A stretch of 34,721 bases of DNA from Rubricoccaceae bacterium (GTDB lineage: Bacteria > Bacteroidota > Rhodothermia > Rhodothermales > Rubricoccaceae), in assembly GCA_024639085.1 (NCBI GenBank), contig JAHEJB010000014.1:1-34721 (forward strand), given 5' to 3'. A program made the position numbers and the translations under genes. The notes beneath the pieces were generated by a model. The model ran no database searches, was not told the origin of the DNA, and worked only from the letters and a program-made list of their open reading frames with translations. Below are positions 26,358 through 34,721 of the stretch, one piece after another. Numbering within the stretch: position 1 is the first letter of the stretch; every line of letters begins with the position of its first letter.

Positions 26358-26389
26358 TGTATGGTTTGTCTTGTGATGAAGGATAGGAA

Positions 26390-27655
26390 TCAACCGCCGA
26401 AACGGATGGATCGGAGGGGTTCGATTTTGGCCGCCGTCCGAGCTGGGAGGTAGGACGCGAGCGTGCAAAGCGCGATTGCGATGAGCGGGACTATGACAAA
26501 GTCTAACGCACTCAACTCAACCGGCGCACGGTCAATGTAGTACGCCTCCGGCGGAAGCGGAATAACACCAAATTTGAGCTGAACAAACGCAAAGATCAAA
26601 GCCAGCAAGACGCCGAGCGTTGCTCCGGCTGTCCCAATGAATGCACCAAGCCACAAGAACAACCGCCGGACTGACACACCGGACGCGCCCATTCCGAGCA
26701 AAATCCCAATGTCCTGCGTCTTGTCGAGAATGAGCAAAAGCAGCGTGCCGATGATGTTGAATGCCGCGACAAGCACGAGAATGGAGATCAGCAGCGGAAT
26801 GATGCTCTTCTGGAGGTTCACCCACGCGAAAAGGTGCCCAAAGGCCTCGTAAATAGTAACAGCCTGAACGGGCGGACCAAAAGCAACCATGATCTGGTTC
26901 GATACATCGTTGCTTCGAAGGATGTCTGCGAGCGTGAGTTCGATTCGGGAGACCTCGTCCTGCTCATAGCCGAAGAACACGCGTGCCGCGGCGAGGTCGA
27001 TGTAAGCAAAACTTCCGTCGAACTCGGCAAATCCCGTATCGTACATCCCGGCCACATGGAACTGCTTGACACGAGGGCGACTTCCGAGCTCCCCGCCCTG
27101 CCTCAACGATCGCGTCGAGAAAGCAGTAACCGTTTGGCCCACGTCTACTCCCAATTGCTCGGCTAGTCGAGCACCCAGTACGAGACCCGGATGGCCTGCT
27201 GAGTCTGCGGCATAGCTGTACGCGCCACGACTAATGTGCTCGGCGATGAACGGTTGGGAATCCGCTTCTGCACCCCAGAATAACATCCCTTCAATGCCAA
27301 CTTCTCCATCTGGATTGCGCGCGCGGAGCAGCCCGAATTCTATAATAGAGGGTGACAAGCGCTCGACACCGTCGATTTGAGCAAGGCGCTGCTGAATGCT
27401 GTCAGCCCCAGCGAGTGGATCCCCCAAGAAGTGCTCCACGCGGACGTGTTGCCCAAATCCGACGATCTTCTCTTCTATTTCGCTGCCAAACCCGCGTACG
27501 ATCATTAGCGCGAGAAGGAGTGCCGCTGTTCCCATTGCCACACCGCCGATGGCCACGCCGGTGATGAACCGCAGGAACGCACCACTCTTGCTTCGTCCTT
27601 GTATCCCTCGCAGATAGCGCAGCGCTATGAAGCGTTCCAACGAGCGACCAGCCAT
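26390..27655 (-). CDS. LolC/LolE-type ABC transporter permease (lipoprotein release)
   Basis: A 421-residue FtsX-like permease of the LolCE/MacB class. Such proteins form the inner-membrane part of a LolCDE complex that moves lipoproteins towards the outer membrane. TM1 lies at about 30-53 (FITGVAIGGVAMGTAALLLAL), a large periplasmic loop at about 55-280, TM2 and TM3 between about 280 and 350 with LLILDKTQDIGILLGMGAS between them, and TM4 at about 380-405. It ends with ASYLPARTAAKIEPLRSIRFGG, a typical C-terminus. No LolD ATPase is in the window. It is the first gene of the peroxiredoxin-pta-nitrilase run. Confidence 0.92.
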   Translation of the reverse strand: MAGRSLERFIALRYLRGIQGRSKSGAFLRFITGVAIGGVAMGTAALLLALMIVRGFGSEIEEKIVGFGQHVRVEHFLGDPLAGADSIQQRLAQIDGVERLSPSIIEFGLLRARNPDGEVGIEGMLFWGAEADSQPFIAEHISRGAYSYAADSAGHPGLVLGARLAEQLGVDVGQTVTAFSTRSLRQGGELGSRPRVKQFHVAGMYDTGFAEFDGSFAYIDLAAARVFFGYEQDEVSRIELTLADILRSNDVSNQIMVAFGPPVQAVTIYEAFGHLFAWVNLQKSIIPLLISILVLVAAFNIIGTLLLLILDKTQDIGILLGMGASGVSVRRLFLWLGAFIGTAGATLGVLLALIFAFVQLKFGVIPLPPEAYYIDRAPVELSALDFVIVPLIAIALCTLASYLPARTAAKIEPLRSIRFGG

Positions 27656-27834
27656 GCGAGGGCGATTGAGTATTAGCGATTAAAACGGTGCTTTCGAAAG
27701 GGGAATCGAGCCTTGGCAGAGAACCCACAACGGCCCTCCGAGTATCTTGGAGCGCTGATTCTCTTATTTGTTGAAGCGCACAGGATTTCTCCTTTCGCGC
27801 GTCATTTATCCGCTCTCCGAACGCTCCAGAAGGT
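27656..27834. promoter_or_regulatory. Divergent intergenic region (permease / pruA promoters expected)
   Basis: These 179 bp separate two divergent genes and must hold both promoters. On the minus strand TAATAC at about 27674-27679 could be a -10 for the permease, but its -35 counterpart is poor. On the plus side GAAGG lies only 1 nt before the pruA ATG, too close for ideal ribosome binding. Nothing firmer can be said. Confidence 0.35.
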
Positions 27835-29514
27835 ATGAACAACACTATCGCCCGTCCACCATTCCCTATCAACGAACCAGTCCGTGGCTACGCGCCAGGA
27901 AGCTCGGAACGGGCCTCGCTGAAGCGCGCGCTCATGGACATGCGCAGCAGGGAACACATCGTGACGCCGTATATCAATGGCAAGCATGTGGAGACAGGCA
28001 AGACCGAAGACATCTTTGCTCCACACGAATTGAGCCATCGTGTTGGCACGCTGCACAAGGTCGGGACTGAGCATGTCCAGCAAGCCATTGATGCTGCAGT
28101 GGATGCTCGTCACGACTGGATGCGCATGGCGTGGACGGACCGCGCAGCCATCTTCCTCAAAGCTGCCGATTTACTTGCAGGACCTTTCCGCGACAGACTG
28201 AATGCCGCTACGATGCTCGGGCAAAGCAAGAACACCATGCAGGCGGAAATAGACTCGGCGTGCGAGTTGATTGACTTCTTCAAGTTCAACGTGCACTTCA
28301 TGACTCAGATCTACGAAGACCAACCGATCAGCTCACCCGGCGTTTGGAATCGCGTTGAATACCGCCCACTGGAGGGATTTGTTTTTGCAATTACACCCTT
28401 CAACTTCACCTCCATCGCGGGCAACCTCCCCACGGCTCCTGCGATGATGGGTAATACGGTTCTCTGGAAACCAGCATCTACTGCTACACTTTCTGCGCAG
28501 GTGATCGTGGAGCTCCTCGAAGCCGCCGGACTTCCTCCAGGTGTCATCAACCTCCTACCTGGTGATGGGGCGGCTGTTGGCGATCCCGTGATGGCGTCTG
28601 AGCATCTGACGGGGCTGCACTTCACGGGCTCGACAGGAACGTTCAATCATCTTTGGCGATCGATTGCCAACAATCTGGATCACTACAAGACCTATCCGCG
28701 AATCGTAGGCGAAACGGGCGGCAAAGACTTCATCGTCGCGCACGACTCTGCTGATCCCGCTACCGTTGCGACGGCCATCGTTCGGGGCTCGTTCGAGTAT
28801 CAAGGGCAGAAGTGCTCTGCTTCCTCGCGTGTCTACGTTCCAGAGGCCATATGGCCCGACGTTGAAAGCGAGATGACCCGCCAGCTCGCCGACGTCAAAA
28901 TGGGACCGGTCGAGGACTTTACCAACTTCGTCAACGCGGTCATTGACCGTAAATCGTTTGACAACATCACCGCCTACATTGATCGGGCAAAGTCGGCCTC
29001 GAATGTAGAGATCGTGGCAGGCGGCAACTACTCGGACGAAGAAGGCTACTTCATCGAGCCGACGGTGTTGCGCGCAGACGATCCACATTACGAAACAATG
29101 GAGGACGAACTCTTCGGCCCGGTAGCATCCGTGTTCGTGACGCCGAACTCGATGAGCTTCGACGACGTTCTCACGCTTGTGGATGAAACCAGTCCTTACG
29201 CATTGACGGGGGCCGTTTTCTCACAAGAACGCGATGTTCTTGCCCAAGCCTCGGACAGGCTCGTTGACAGCGCAGGTAACTTCTATCTAAACGACAAGCC
29301 AACTGGCGCGGTCGTTGGGCAGCAGCCGTTTGGAGGCGCTCGAAAATCAGGCACGAATGACAAAGCGGGTTCGTACGTGAACCTGCTTCGCTGGGCTAGC
29401 CTTCGTTCGATCAAGGAAACTTTCAATCCGCCAACGCACTTCAGTTATCTCTTCCACCAGCCGGAAACGACTCCAACCGAAGATGAAGTGGCGGAACGGG
29501 TCAATGGCTCCTGA
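27835..29514 (+). CDS. pruA: 1-pyrroline-5-carboxylate (L-glutamate gamma-semialdehyde) dehydrogenase
   Basis: This aldehyde dehydrogenase oxidises glutamate semialdehyde to glutamate with NAD+, the last step of proline breakdown. The 559-residue length and the N-terminal INEPVRGYAPGSSERASLKRAL resemble the mitochondrial ALDH4A1 type of stand-alone P5C dehydrogenase. Landmarks are TPFNFTSIAGNLPTAPAM, the cofactor loop LHFTGSTGTF, catalytic E293 (VGETGGKDF) and C327 (YQGQKCSASSR), and DKPTGAVVGQQPFGGARKSG near the C-terminus. No proline dehydrogenase is in the window. A small membrane protein and a GntR-type regulator follow in the same direction. Confidence 0.96.
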   Translation: MNNTIARPPFPINEPVRGYAPGSSERASLKRALMDMRSREHIVTPYINGKHVETGKTEDIFAPHELSHRVGTLHKVGTEHVQQAIDAAVDARHDWMRMAWTDRAAIFLKAADLLAGPFRDRLNAATMLGQSKNTMQAEIDSACELIDFFKFNVHFMTQIYEDQPISSPGVWNRVEYRPLEGFVFAITPFNFTSIAGNLPTAPAMMGNTVLWKPASTATLSAQVIVELLEAAGLPPGVINLLPGDGAAVGDPVMASEHLTGLHFTGSTGTFNHLWRSIANNLDHYKTYPRIVGETGGKDFIVAHDSADPATVATAIVRGSFEYQGQKCSASSRVYVPEAIWPDVESEMTRQLADVKMGPVEDFTNFVNAVIDRKSFDNITAYIDRAKSASNVEIVAGGNYSDEEGYFIEPTVLRADDPHYETMEDELFGPVASVFVTPNSMSFDDVLTLVDETSPYALTGAVFSQERDVLAQASDRLVDSAGNFYLNDKPTGAVVGQQPFGGARKSGTNDKAGSYVNLLRWASLRSIKETFNPPTHFSYLFHQPETTPTEDEVAERVNGS

Positions 29515-29517
29515 TGG

Positions 29518-30003
29518 TTGCATAACGTGACCGTCTTCCCGAGCGTCCATCACCCGGGCGATACAACGTTTTCACTCGTCGTTGCAAGAGCACAGGCGCA
29601 GCCTGTTGCCCTGGCGCTGGTCGCTATTTTGACAGTCTCCTTTGTCGCCTTGATGCAAGGGACGCCCGTGCTAGGTCTACTTGTATGGGCCACTCCACTT
29701 GCGTACGCATTGGCAGCGGCCTGGGCCTTGTACGAACTGCGAAGAAGGCCGGCCGAGATCGTTCTTCGAGGCGGCTTCGCCACTGTCCGATCCGTTTGGG
29801 AGGTTGCTCGACGCCCCGATCCTACGACTGACAAAGAACTTCTTCTCTTTCGAGTCTTTCCCCCAGCCCGTGTTGACGGCGAACTGACGGTAAGCATAGG
29901 GCACGACGTGCACACTATTCGTCCGCATGACTGGCCAAAGTTCGGGAAGCTGAGCGAAGCGTTGCAGGCTGCTTCGATGACGTTCGCTTCGACCAGCGGA
30001 TGA
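29518..30003 (+). CDS. Small membrane protein of unknown function
   Basis: A 161-residue protein (TTG start at 29518; an alternative GTG lies at 29527). Two hydrophobic helices, at about residues 27-45 (AQPVALALVAILTVSFVAL) and 48-69 (GLLVWATPLAYALAAAWALY), are followed by a soluble C-terminal part of about 90 residues with alternating strands (EIVLRGGFATVRSVWEVA, ELTVSIGHDVHTIRPHDW). This recalls PH-like or bPH membrane-associated domains, although I cannot assign a family. It starts 3-12 bp after pruA and abuts the GntR gene directly (stop TGA at 30001-30003, next start at 30004), so translational coupling with both is likely. Confidence 0.65.
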   Translation: MHNVTVFPSVHHPGDTTFSLVVARAQAQPVALALVAILTVSFVALMQGTPVLGLLVWATPLAYALAAAWALYELRRRPAEIVLRGGFATVRSVWEVARRPDPTTDKELLLFRVFPPARVDGELTVSIGHDVHTIRPHDWPKFGKLSEALQAASMTFASTSG

Positions 30004-30963
30004 TTGGGATTTCTTTCTGAGCCTGCAGATGACCGTCTTTATCGATTGATCGAACTCGACCGCTCCGCTTCCATTCCGATAAAAGAGCAGCTTGTCGAGC
30101 AGCTTCGGTATCATCTTGCCGCTGGGCGCTACGAGACAGGCGAACGCCTCCCTTCGACACGCAAGCTGGCCGATCAACTGGGCGTGTCGTTTCATACGGT
30201 CCGAAATGCCTATCAGAAGCTTGAGGAGGAAGGCCTCCTGACATCGAAGCGCGGAGGTGGATTTTACGCGGCCAAGCCTCCAACCCTATCCTCCTCGGAG
30301 CGCCGTGAACGAGGCGCGGCCATCGTTCAGGACGCACTGCGACGCCTGATTACGCTTGGATTTTCTGAGGAGGAGACGGAATACCTCTTTGGCGAACAAC
30401 TACAATTCTTCGAGTCGCCGGGCGTGCTGAGAAAGCTCGTTTTTGCGGCGTCGTTTCGCGAGCGGGCTGTTGAAATTGCTGAACAACTGTCAGGTCTGCT
30501 CCAGGAACGCGTGGAGCCAACAACCCTGAATGAACTAGGACAGTTCGAGGCAGTCGATGTCGTATTGACCCCCCTCAGTAGCTTTCAGTTGGCCATGCAG
30601 GCTGTTCCAGACGCAGAAACAGTTGGCGTTGCCCTCATGCCGTCCTATGAAGCTGCAGAACGCATAGCGCATCTCGGAACATCAGATGCGATCGCACTCA
30701 TCGTGGGAGGAAGCGACGCCATTGAACCCATCTCTTCAGAGTTGCGCACGTATGCCGGGTTCAGTGGCCACATTCTGGCACTTCCAATCGAGGGCGAACA
30801 ACGACGCCTTGAATCCTTGCTGCAGCAGGCAGATCTCGTTCTGTTCACTCCATCGGTTCGCAGAAGGCTTCGCCCGCTTCTCGATGATCATCCCTCTGCG
30901 GAATGGGTTTCGAACATCACCCCCGAAGCACTCATTCAAATTCGCAAGGCGGTTGGCCGATAG
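30004..30963 (+). CDS. GntR-family transcriptional regulator with a non-standard C-terminal domain
   Basis: A 319-residue regulator. The N-terminal winged-helix (residues about 25-90, EQLRYHLAAGRYETGERLPS and ADQLGVSFHTVRNAYQKLEEE, then GLLTSKRGGGFYA) is a typical GntR DNA-binding domain. The rest does not resemble FadR, UTRA or MocR aminotransferase domains. From about 185 it shows repeated beta-alpha elements (VDVVLTPLSSFQLAMQ, AIALIVGGSDAI, ADLVLFTPSVRRRLRPLL) that look Rossmann-like or periplasmic-binding-protein-like. The start is a TTG directly at the stop of the membrane protein gene; a TTG at 30049 is the next option. Its position suggests it may control this operon, an inference. Confidence 0.8.
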   Translation: MGFLSEPADDRLYRLIELDRSASIPIKEQLVEQLRYHLAAGRYETGERLPSTRKLADQLGVSFHTVRNAYQKLEEEGLLTSKRGGGFYAAKPPTLSSSERRERGAAIVQDALRRLITLGFSEEETEYLFGEQLQFFESPGVLRKLVFAASFRERAVEIAEQLSGLLQERVEPTTLNELGQFEAVDVVLTPLSSFQLAMQAVPDAETVGVALMPSYEAAERIAHLGTSDAIALIVGGSDAIEPISSELRTYAGFSGHILALPIEGEQRRLESLLQQADLVLFTPSVRRRLRPLLDDHPSAEWVSNITPEALIQIRKAVGR

Positions 30964-30977
30964 CGCGGGCAGCTCGC

Positions 30978-33512
30978 TTACCCCATTGAGGAGCGCTCGT
31001 TGGACGACGCGCTGCCCGGCGGTTCGTCTCCTTCAACTTTGGACGTTTGTGTTTCGCTTTGACTTCCTTTGTGACGCGGGATGTGGACGTCCAGGCCTGG
31101 CTTCGAAGAGAGTGAAAGAGTCTCGTCGTCCTCGAAATCTACCTTCTCTGCGTCAATCTCTTCATCCTCCTGATCGGGGTACTTGACACGGAAGTGATAC
31201 ACACCGCTCAAAATCGAAAGAAAGGTCTCCTTGATACGGTTTAGATCTGCGAAGGTGAGACTGCTTTCCGCGAGCTGTTCATCTTCTGTCCTCGCCTTTA
31301 TGATGGCATCGATTAACGTTTCGAGTCGCTTAGGGGATGGTTTCTGAAGAGACCGGCTTGCAGCTTCTACTGAGTCGGCGAGCATGACAATGGCCTGCTC
31401 TGTAGTAAACGGTCTCGGTCCTGGATATCTGAACTCGGCTTCATCTACGGGCTGATCGTGTGCATCCACATTCTCTTGCGCTTTGCGGTAGAAGTACTCC
31501 ATCAGTCCTGTGCCGTGGTGCGTACTGATGAAATCCAGCACAACCTGTGGCAGCTTGTACTGCTTCCCAATTTCCACGCCTTCTTTGACATGGCTGCCGA
31601 TGATGATCGCGCTCATTCGCGGCTTGACACGGTCGTGTGGGTTGTCACCGGGTTGCTGGTTCTCGATGAAATACTCCGGTTTATTCATCTTACCGATGTC
31701 GTGATAGAGCGCGCCAACACGCGCCTGCAGTGCATTCGCGCCAATCATGTCGGCAGCCGCTTCGGATAGATTTGCAACCTGAAGTGAGTGATTAAATGTC
31801 CCGGGAGCTCGGAGCGAGAGCTCTTTGAGGAGGTCTCGGTTTGTGTCGGAGAGTTCGAGCAAGGTGATGTCTGTCGTAGCGCCAAATGTTCGCTCGATCC
31901 CATACAGCAATGGTGAAGCCAGTAGCAGCATGACCGTGTTGACGAGCACGCTTCTGAGATCCAGAAAAACGCGCGGTGCCATCGGATCAGCCCGCATCAT
32001 GGAATAAGCGAAACCCATTAAGAGATAGGCGCCCAGCACCAATCCTGCGGAGATAACCAGATGGCTTCGATTCTTCACGTCTCGGACAGAGAACACACCT
32101 ACAAATCCGGCAAAGATGGTTACGAAGGTGAATTCAAAGTCATATCCAAAAACAAGGCCACCAATTAGCGCCAGCGTAACGGTGGCAAACATCCCAACGC
32201 GCGAATCGAACAGGATTGTGAGCATTATGGAAATCAGCGCTACTGGCGCAGCAAGCTCGTTCAAAAGTTCGATTTGCCCGAGCACACCAAATGTGATCAC
32301 AATACCTGCCACTAACATGGAGATAAGCAGCAAGGAGCGGGTATTGGTAAAAACAGCGGGCCGAAGCAAATACAGGTACAGGAAAAAGACAGCGTACGCA
32401 CACAGGATCAAAAGAAATTTGCCAATCCACGTTCGGTAGGTGCTGATGTCTCCCGCTCGCAATCGTTGTTCGCGCTCAAGCGATACCAATTGCTCAAAAA
32501 CATCTTCTGTAACAACATCCCCCTGCCTGATAATTGTCATCCCCTCCTGGATCCGTCCTCGTGTGGTACTGACCGTTCGCATGTCCTCTTCAAGGCGTTG
32601 ATCGGTCGCTGCTTTATCGTGGGTGAGCGGTGTCCGATATGCATGCTCAAAGATTGTCATCGCCAAACGGACAGTGTCGCGCTGGCTCTTGAAGTCGCGA
32701 TCAAAGGTGCTTTGCGCCAACGCGTAGGCCTCATCAATTCCCAGCAGGTCTTCCATCGATCGGCTCCTCTCATCCCGAACTGCCGGATCCGTATTGCGGA
32801 CAACGACGCGGGTCGTACGCACACTATCTCGCGGGATACTTAAAACATTGTTTGCCAGCGCCCCGGTACTCAAGCTCAATACTGATCTGAACACCAAATC
32901 ATCAAGAGCCGGGGATCCTTCGCCGAGTCGAGTTGGCGTAGGAAGAACGCCGGAATGGGTTGCATACGAGACCAACAAGGCATTCCACTGTCCCTCGGAT
33001 ATTGAGAGTGGGAAACTGGACCGCAATCGGAGATAGGCGGTAGAATCGACTGGTATGGTTCCTTCCTCTTGCCCCCTAGTCTCGGAGAGCTGCCAGTCTG
33101 AATACGCTTGGAATACTTGCTCAAGGCGTGTTTTTAGCGTGTCCAGAATTGCCTGGGTTTCTTCGGATGCGTTCTGGTTTAGAGAGAATACCGGTGGCTC
33201 CGTCCTGCGAATTGAATCCCGCTTTGCCTGAATCTCTTCCTCAAGCAGGTGAATGGGGAAAGGAAACGGAGCGACCAGGTCTTCGTCGAGCCACACATCA
33301 CCAAACTCTGCCGTATTGCGATGAAACTGCACACGCGGGAATGCAGCGAGCGCCAATGCAACCAGTACCAAGAGGAGGCCAGAGCGCTCTAAAACTGCGC
33401 GCCGAGAAAGCTTCTGACGAGCGCTAGCCCGCGAGCTCTCAAGTTTTCTATTAGGTCTGCGCGGCCGCGTTCCCCCTTTTGGCTTTAGTCCTACGCGATC
33501 CAGAATGCTCAT
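30978..33512 (-). CDS. PgpH-type 7TM-HD cyclic-di-AMP phosphodiesterase
   Basis: An 844-residue membrane-bound phosphohydrolase. The order is: a basic N-terminal tail, TM1 at about 44-62, an extracellular 7TMR-HDED-type domain (about 65-355), a seven-helix block (about 362-545), and a cytoplasmic HD domain with H575 (GTFNHSLQVANLSEAA), H604-D605 (ALYHDIGKMNKPEYF) and further metal ligands in IGSHVKEG and STHHGTGLMEYFY. The HD ending continues with MLADSVEAASRSLQKP. A charged, disordered tail of about 80 residues follows. The family (PgpH) hydrolyses cyclic di-AMP, which points to c-di-AMP signalling, often linked to potassium and osmolyte control. The gene starts 42 bp after the symporter stop. 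Confidence 0.93.
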   Translation of the reverse strand: MSILDRVGLKPKGGTRPRRPNRKLESSRASARQKLSRRAVLERSGLLLVLVALALAAFPRVQFHRNTAEFGDVWLDEDLVAPFPFPIHLLEEEIQAKRDSIRRTEPPVFSLNQNASEETQAILDTLKTRLEQVFQAYSDWQLSETRGQEEGTIPVDSTAYLRLRSSFPLSISEGQWNALLVSYATHSGVLPTPTRLGEGSPALDDLVFRSVLSLSTGALANNVLSIPRDSVRTTRVVVRNTDPAVRDERSRSMEDLLGIDEAYALAQSTFDRDFKSQRDTVRLAMTIFEHAYRTPLTHDKAATDQRLEEDMRTVSTTRGRIQEGMTIIRQGDVVTEDVFEQLVSLEREQRLRAGDISTYRTWIGKFLLILCAYAVFFLYLYLLRPAVFTNTRSLLLISMLVAGIVITFGVLGQIELLNELAAPVALISIMLTILFDSRVGMFATVTLALIGGLVFGYDFEFTFVTIFAGFVGVFSVRDVKNRSHLVISAGLVLGAYLLMGFAYSMMRADPMAPRVFLDLRSVLVNTVMLLLASPLLYGIERTFGATTDITLLELSDTNRDLLKELSLRAPGTFNHSLQVANLSEAAADMIGANALQARVGALYHDIGKMNKPEYFIENQQPGDNPHDRVKPRMSAIIIGSHVKEGVEIGKQYKLPQVVLDFISTHHGTGLMEYFYRKAQENVDAHDQPVDEAEFRYPGPRPFTTEQAIVMLADSVEAASRSLQKPSPKRLETLIDAIIKARTEDEQLAESSLTFADLNRIKETFLSILSGVYHFRVKYPDQEDEEIDAEKVDFEDDETLSLSSKPGLDVHIPRHKGSQSETQTSKVEGDEPPGSASSNERSSMG

Positions 33513-33554
33513 TAAGTCACAATGATGGCTGCTGCAAGCTACGATGAAGTCGTG

Positions 33555-34721
33555 TCACGATGACGACAGTTCGATGTACCCATGATCTGCGTTCGGAGGT
33601 GGTGCCGAAGCATGGCGCAGTCCAAGGAGGCTGCCAAGGAGAACCATCCCTGCAGATCCAAATACGGTATAGAGCGGCCATGCCAGAGCTACAAGTCCTC
33701 GTTCGGCTTTGATGGCCGCACTCGGACGCCATTCAAACACCCAAGAGGCATCAACTGAACTGTAGTAGAAACCAAAAATCACAACGGTCATCACTACAAT
33801 TGTTACCACGAAGGCAAGAATGGCATCAAGCTCGCGCGCCTTCTTGCTGATCATGCCTAGCAGAAACGCACCTAGTAACCCACCGTACGTAAAGCCCGCA
33901 ATGCCAAGCCCCAGTTCCACAACAGGATTTTGCATATCCGTAAAAAGCATGGCAAAACCGATGAATACTACTCCCCAGATGGCCGTCATGAACCGACTCA
34001 GTCTCATAGTCGATTTGTCCTCAAGCCTTCGGCCCGTGAACCTGGCAATTACATCCATAACCGATGCCCCGGCTAAGGCGTTCAACGACGACGATAGCGT
34101 GCTCATGGCCGCCGCGATGATCCCTGCCAGGAGCAGACCTGAAACACCTACTGGCATACCTTCGACAATGAACTTGGGGAAGACCTCATCGCCACGGGAC
34201 AGGCCGAGCGAATCCAGCGAAACCCCATGGTAGTAGGCCCACAACAGAAGACCGACAAAGAGGAAAAGCGCAAACTGGACGATGACTCCGACCCCACTCC
34301 AGATCATCGCTCGTTGGCCGTCTTTTAGTGATCGACACGCAAGAATGCGTTGCACAATGAGCTGATCGGCTCCATGCGAGGCCATCGAAAACACAGCGCC
34401 GCCCAAAACAGCGGTGAGTAGCGTGTAAGGCTGGGTCAGCCAATCCGTGAGGCCTCCTCCCCAGTTCAACATTTGCGTCTTCCCCTCACTAGCTGCGTAC
34501 TCAAACCAGCCTGCAGGAAGATGCCCTAGCAGGATGAAGACAGCCAGCACAGCCCCGCCAACGTAAATGAACATCTGTACGGTATCGACCCAGACGACAG
34601 CCTTCAGGCCACCTACATAAGTATAGCAGATGGTCACTAGTCCAATTACGATAATTATAGTCGCGTAACTAATGTCCCAGCCTGCGGTTAGAGCAATCAC
34701 TTTAAGCGGGATGGCTGTCGC
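33555..34721 (-). CDS. Sodium:solute symporter family protein, 5'-truncated by the window edge
   Basis: The frame is open to the right edge and has no true start; the apparent first residue at 34700 is an internal GTG preceded by A-T-A-I-P-L-K. At least 388 C-terminal residues are present with about nine to ten membrane helices. Recognisable SSS signatures are ITYVGGLKAVVWVDTVQMFIYVGG-like (TCYTYVGGLKAVVWVDTVQ), MASHGADQLIVQRILACRS (the GGTDQ..QR-type element), LLLAGIIAAAMSTLSSSLNALA and GLGIAGFTYGGLLGAFLLG. The transported solute is not clear; proline, sugar, iodide or pantothenate types share these motifs. The next gene, PgpH, may be osmotic-signal-related. Confidence 0.9.
   Translation of the reverse strand, partial: ATAIPLKVIALTAGWDISYATIIIVIGLVTICYTYVGGLKAVVWVDTVQMFIYVGGAVLAVFILLGHLPAGWFEYAASEGKTQMLNWGGGLTDWLTQPYTLLTAVLGGAVFSMASHGADQLIVQRILACRSLKDGQRAMIWSGVGVIVQFALFLFVGLLLWAYYHGVSLDSLGLSRGDEVFPKFIVEGMPVGVSGLLLAGIIAAAMSTLSSSLNALAGASVMDVIARFTGRRLEDKSTMRLSRFMTAIWGVVFIGFAMLFTDMQNPVVELGLGIAGFTYGGLLGAFLLGMISKKARELDAILAFVVTIVVMTVVIFGFYYSSVDASWVFEWRPSAAIKAERGLVALAWPLYTVFGSAGMVLLGSLLGLRHASAPPPNADHGYIELSSS

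Noticed and set aside
25881-26468. Longer peroxiredoxin start at 26468
   Set aside because: The additional 37 residues overlap the permease C-terminus, are Pro/His rich, and precede the typical start MSVNIGDSAPEF.
28555-29088. 177-codon minus-strand frame inside pruA
   Set aside because: It is opposite the catalytic region of a complete aldehyde dehydrogenase and has no independent support.
30686-31186. 166-codon plus-strand frame across the GntR and PgpH ends
   Set aside because: It runs across two supported genes on opposite strands, without a motif.

Overview
This window looks like chromosomal DNA of a Bacteroidota-type (FCB group) bacterium, most plausibly a marine or halophilic member of the Rhodothermota (relatives of Salinibacter and Rhodothermus). 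That placement is an inference from four things. There is a large secreted protease with an N-terminal signal peptide and a type IX secretion (T9SS)-like C-terminal sorting domain. There is a CrtYcd-type lycopene cyclase, several lipoproteins, and many genes without a clear Shine-Dalgarno sequence. Base composition is moderate, and the genes are packed densely into overlapping co-directional runs. I see no rRNA, tRNA, CRISPR array or insertion sequence.

Layout. (1) Positions 1-17369, plus strand: the 3' part of a TPR-type protein, then a long run of genes. These are an M16 peptidase, a sugar-nucleotide epimerase, scpA, scpB, an RluB-type pseudouridine synthase, guaB, an M24 aminopeptidase, GT4 and GT2 glycosyltransferases, a 1.4-kaa subtilisin-like protease, an RsbW-like kinase, and a fusion of a membrane glycosyltransferase with a methyltransferase. 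(2) 17362-21133, minus strand: a tightly packed unit of tyrosine recombinase, fused lycopene cyclase, ThiF/MoeB-rhodanese and miaA. A candidate promoter with an overlapping palindrome precedes it, and a clear intrinsic terminator separates it from an upstream gene for a tiny acidic lipoprotein (21254-21487). (3) 21797-24077, plus: a ThiD-like kinase with an altered active site, purC and a DUF6174-like lipoprotein. (4) 24086-27655, minus: a LolC/E-type permease, a 1-Cys peroxiredoxin, phosphate acetyltransferase and a nitrilase-family hydrolase, closely spaced. (5) 27835-30963, plus: P5C dehydrogenase (pruA), a small membrane protein and a GntR-type regulator with an unusual C-terminal half. 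(6) 30978-34721, minus: a PgpH-type 7TM-HD phosphodiesterase and a sodium:solute symporter that runs off the window.

Most of the window is core metabolism and housekeeping: chromosome segregation, purine synthesis, tRNA/rRNA modification, proline catabolism and c-di-AMP turnover. The parts that merit a second look are four. One is the recombinase fused translationally to the carotenoid gene, with its promoter/operator-like upstream sequence. Another is the glycosyltransferase-methyltransferase fusion, which sits downstream of a T9SS cargo protease and an anti-sigma-like kinase. The others are the kinase-like protein lacking the usual ThiD active-site residue, and the GntR regulator with a sensor-like C-terminus. 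I did not find a clear-cut new defence or mobile system.
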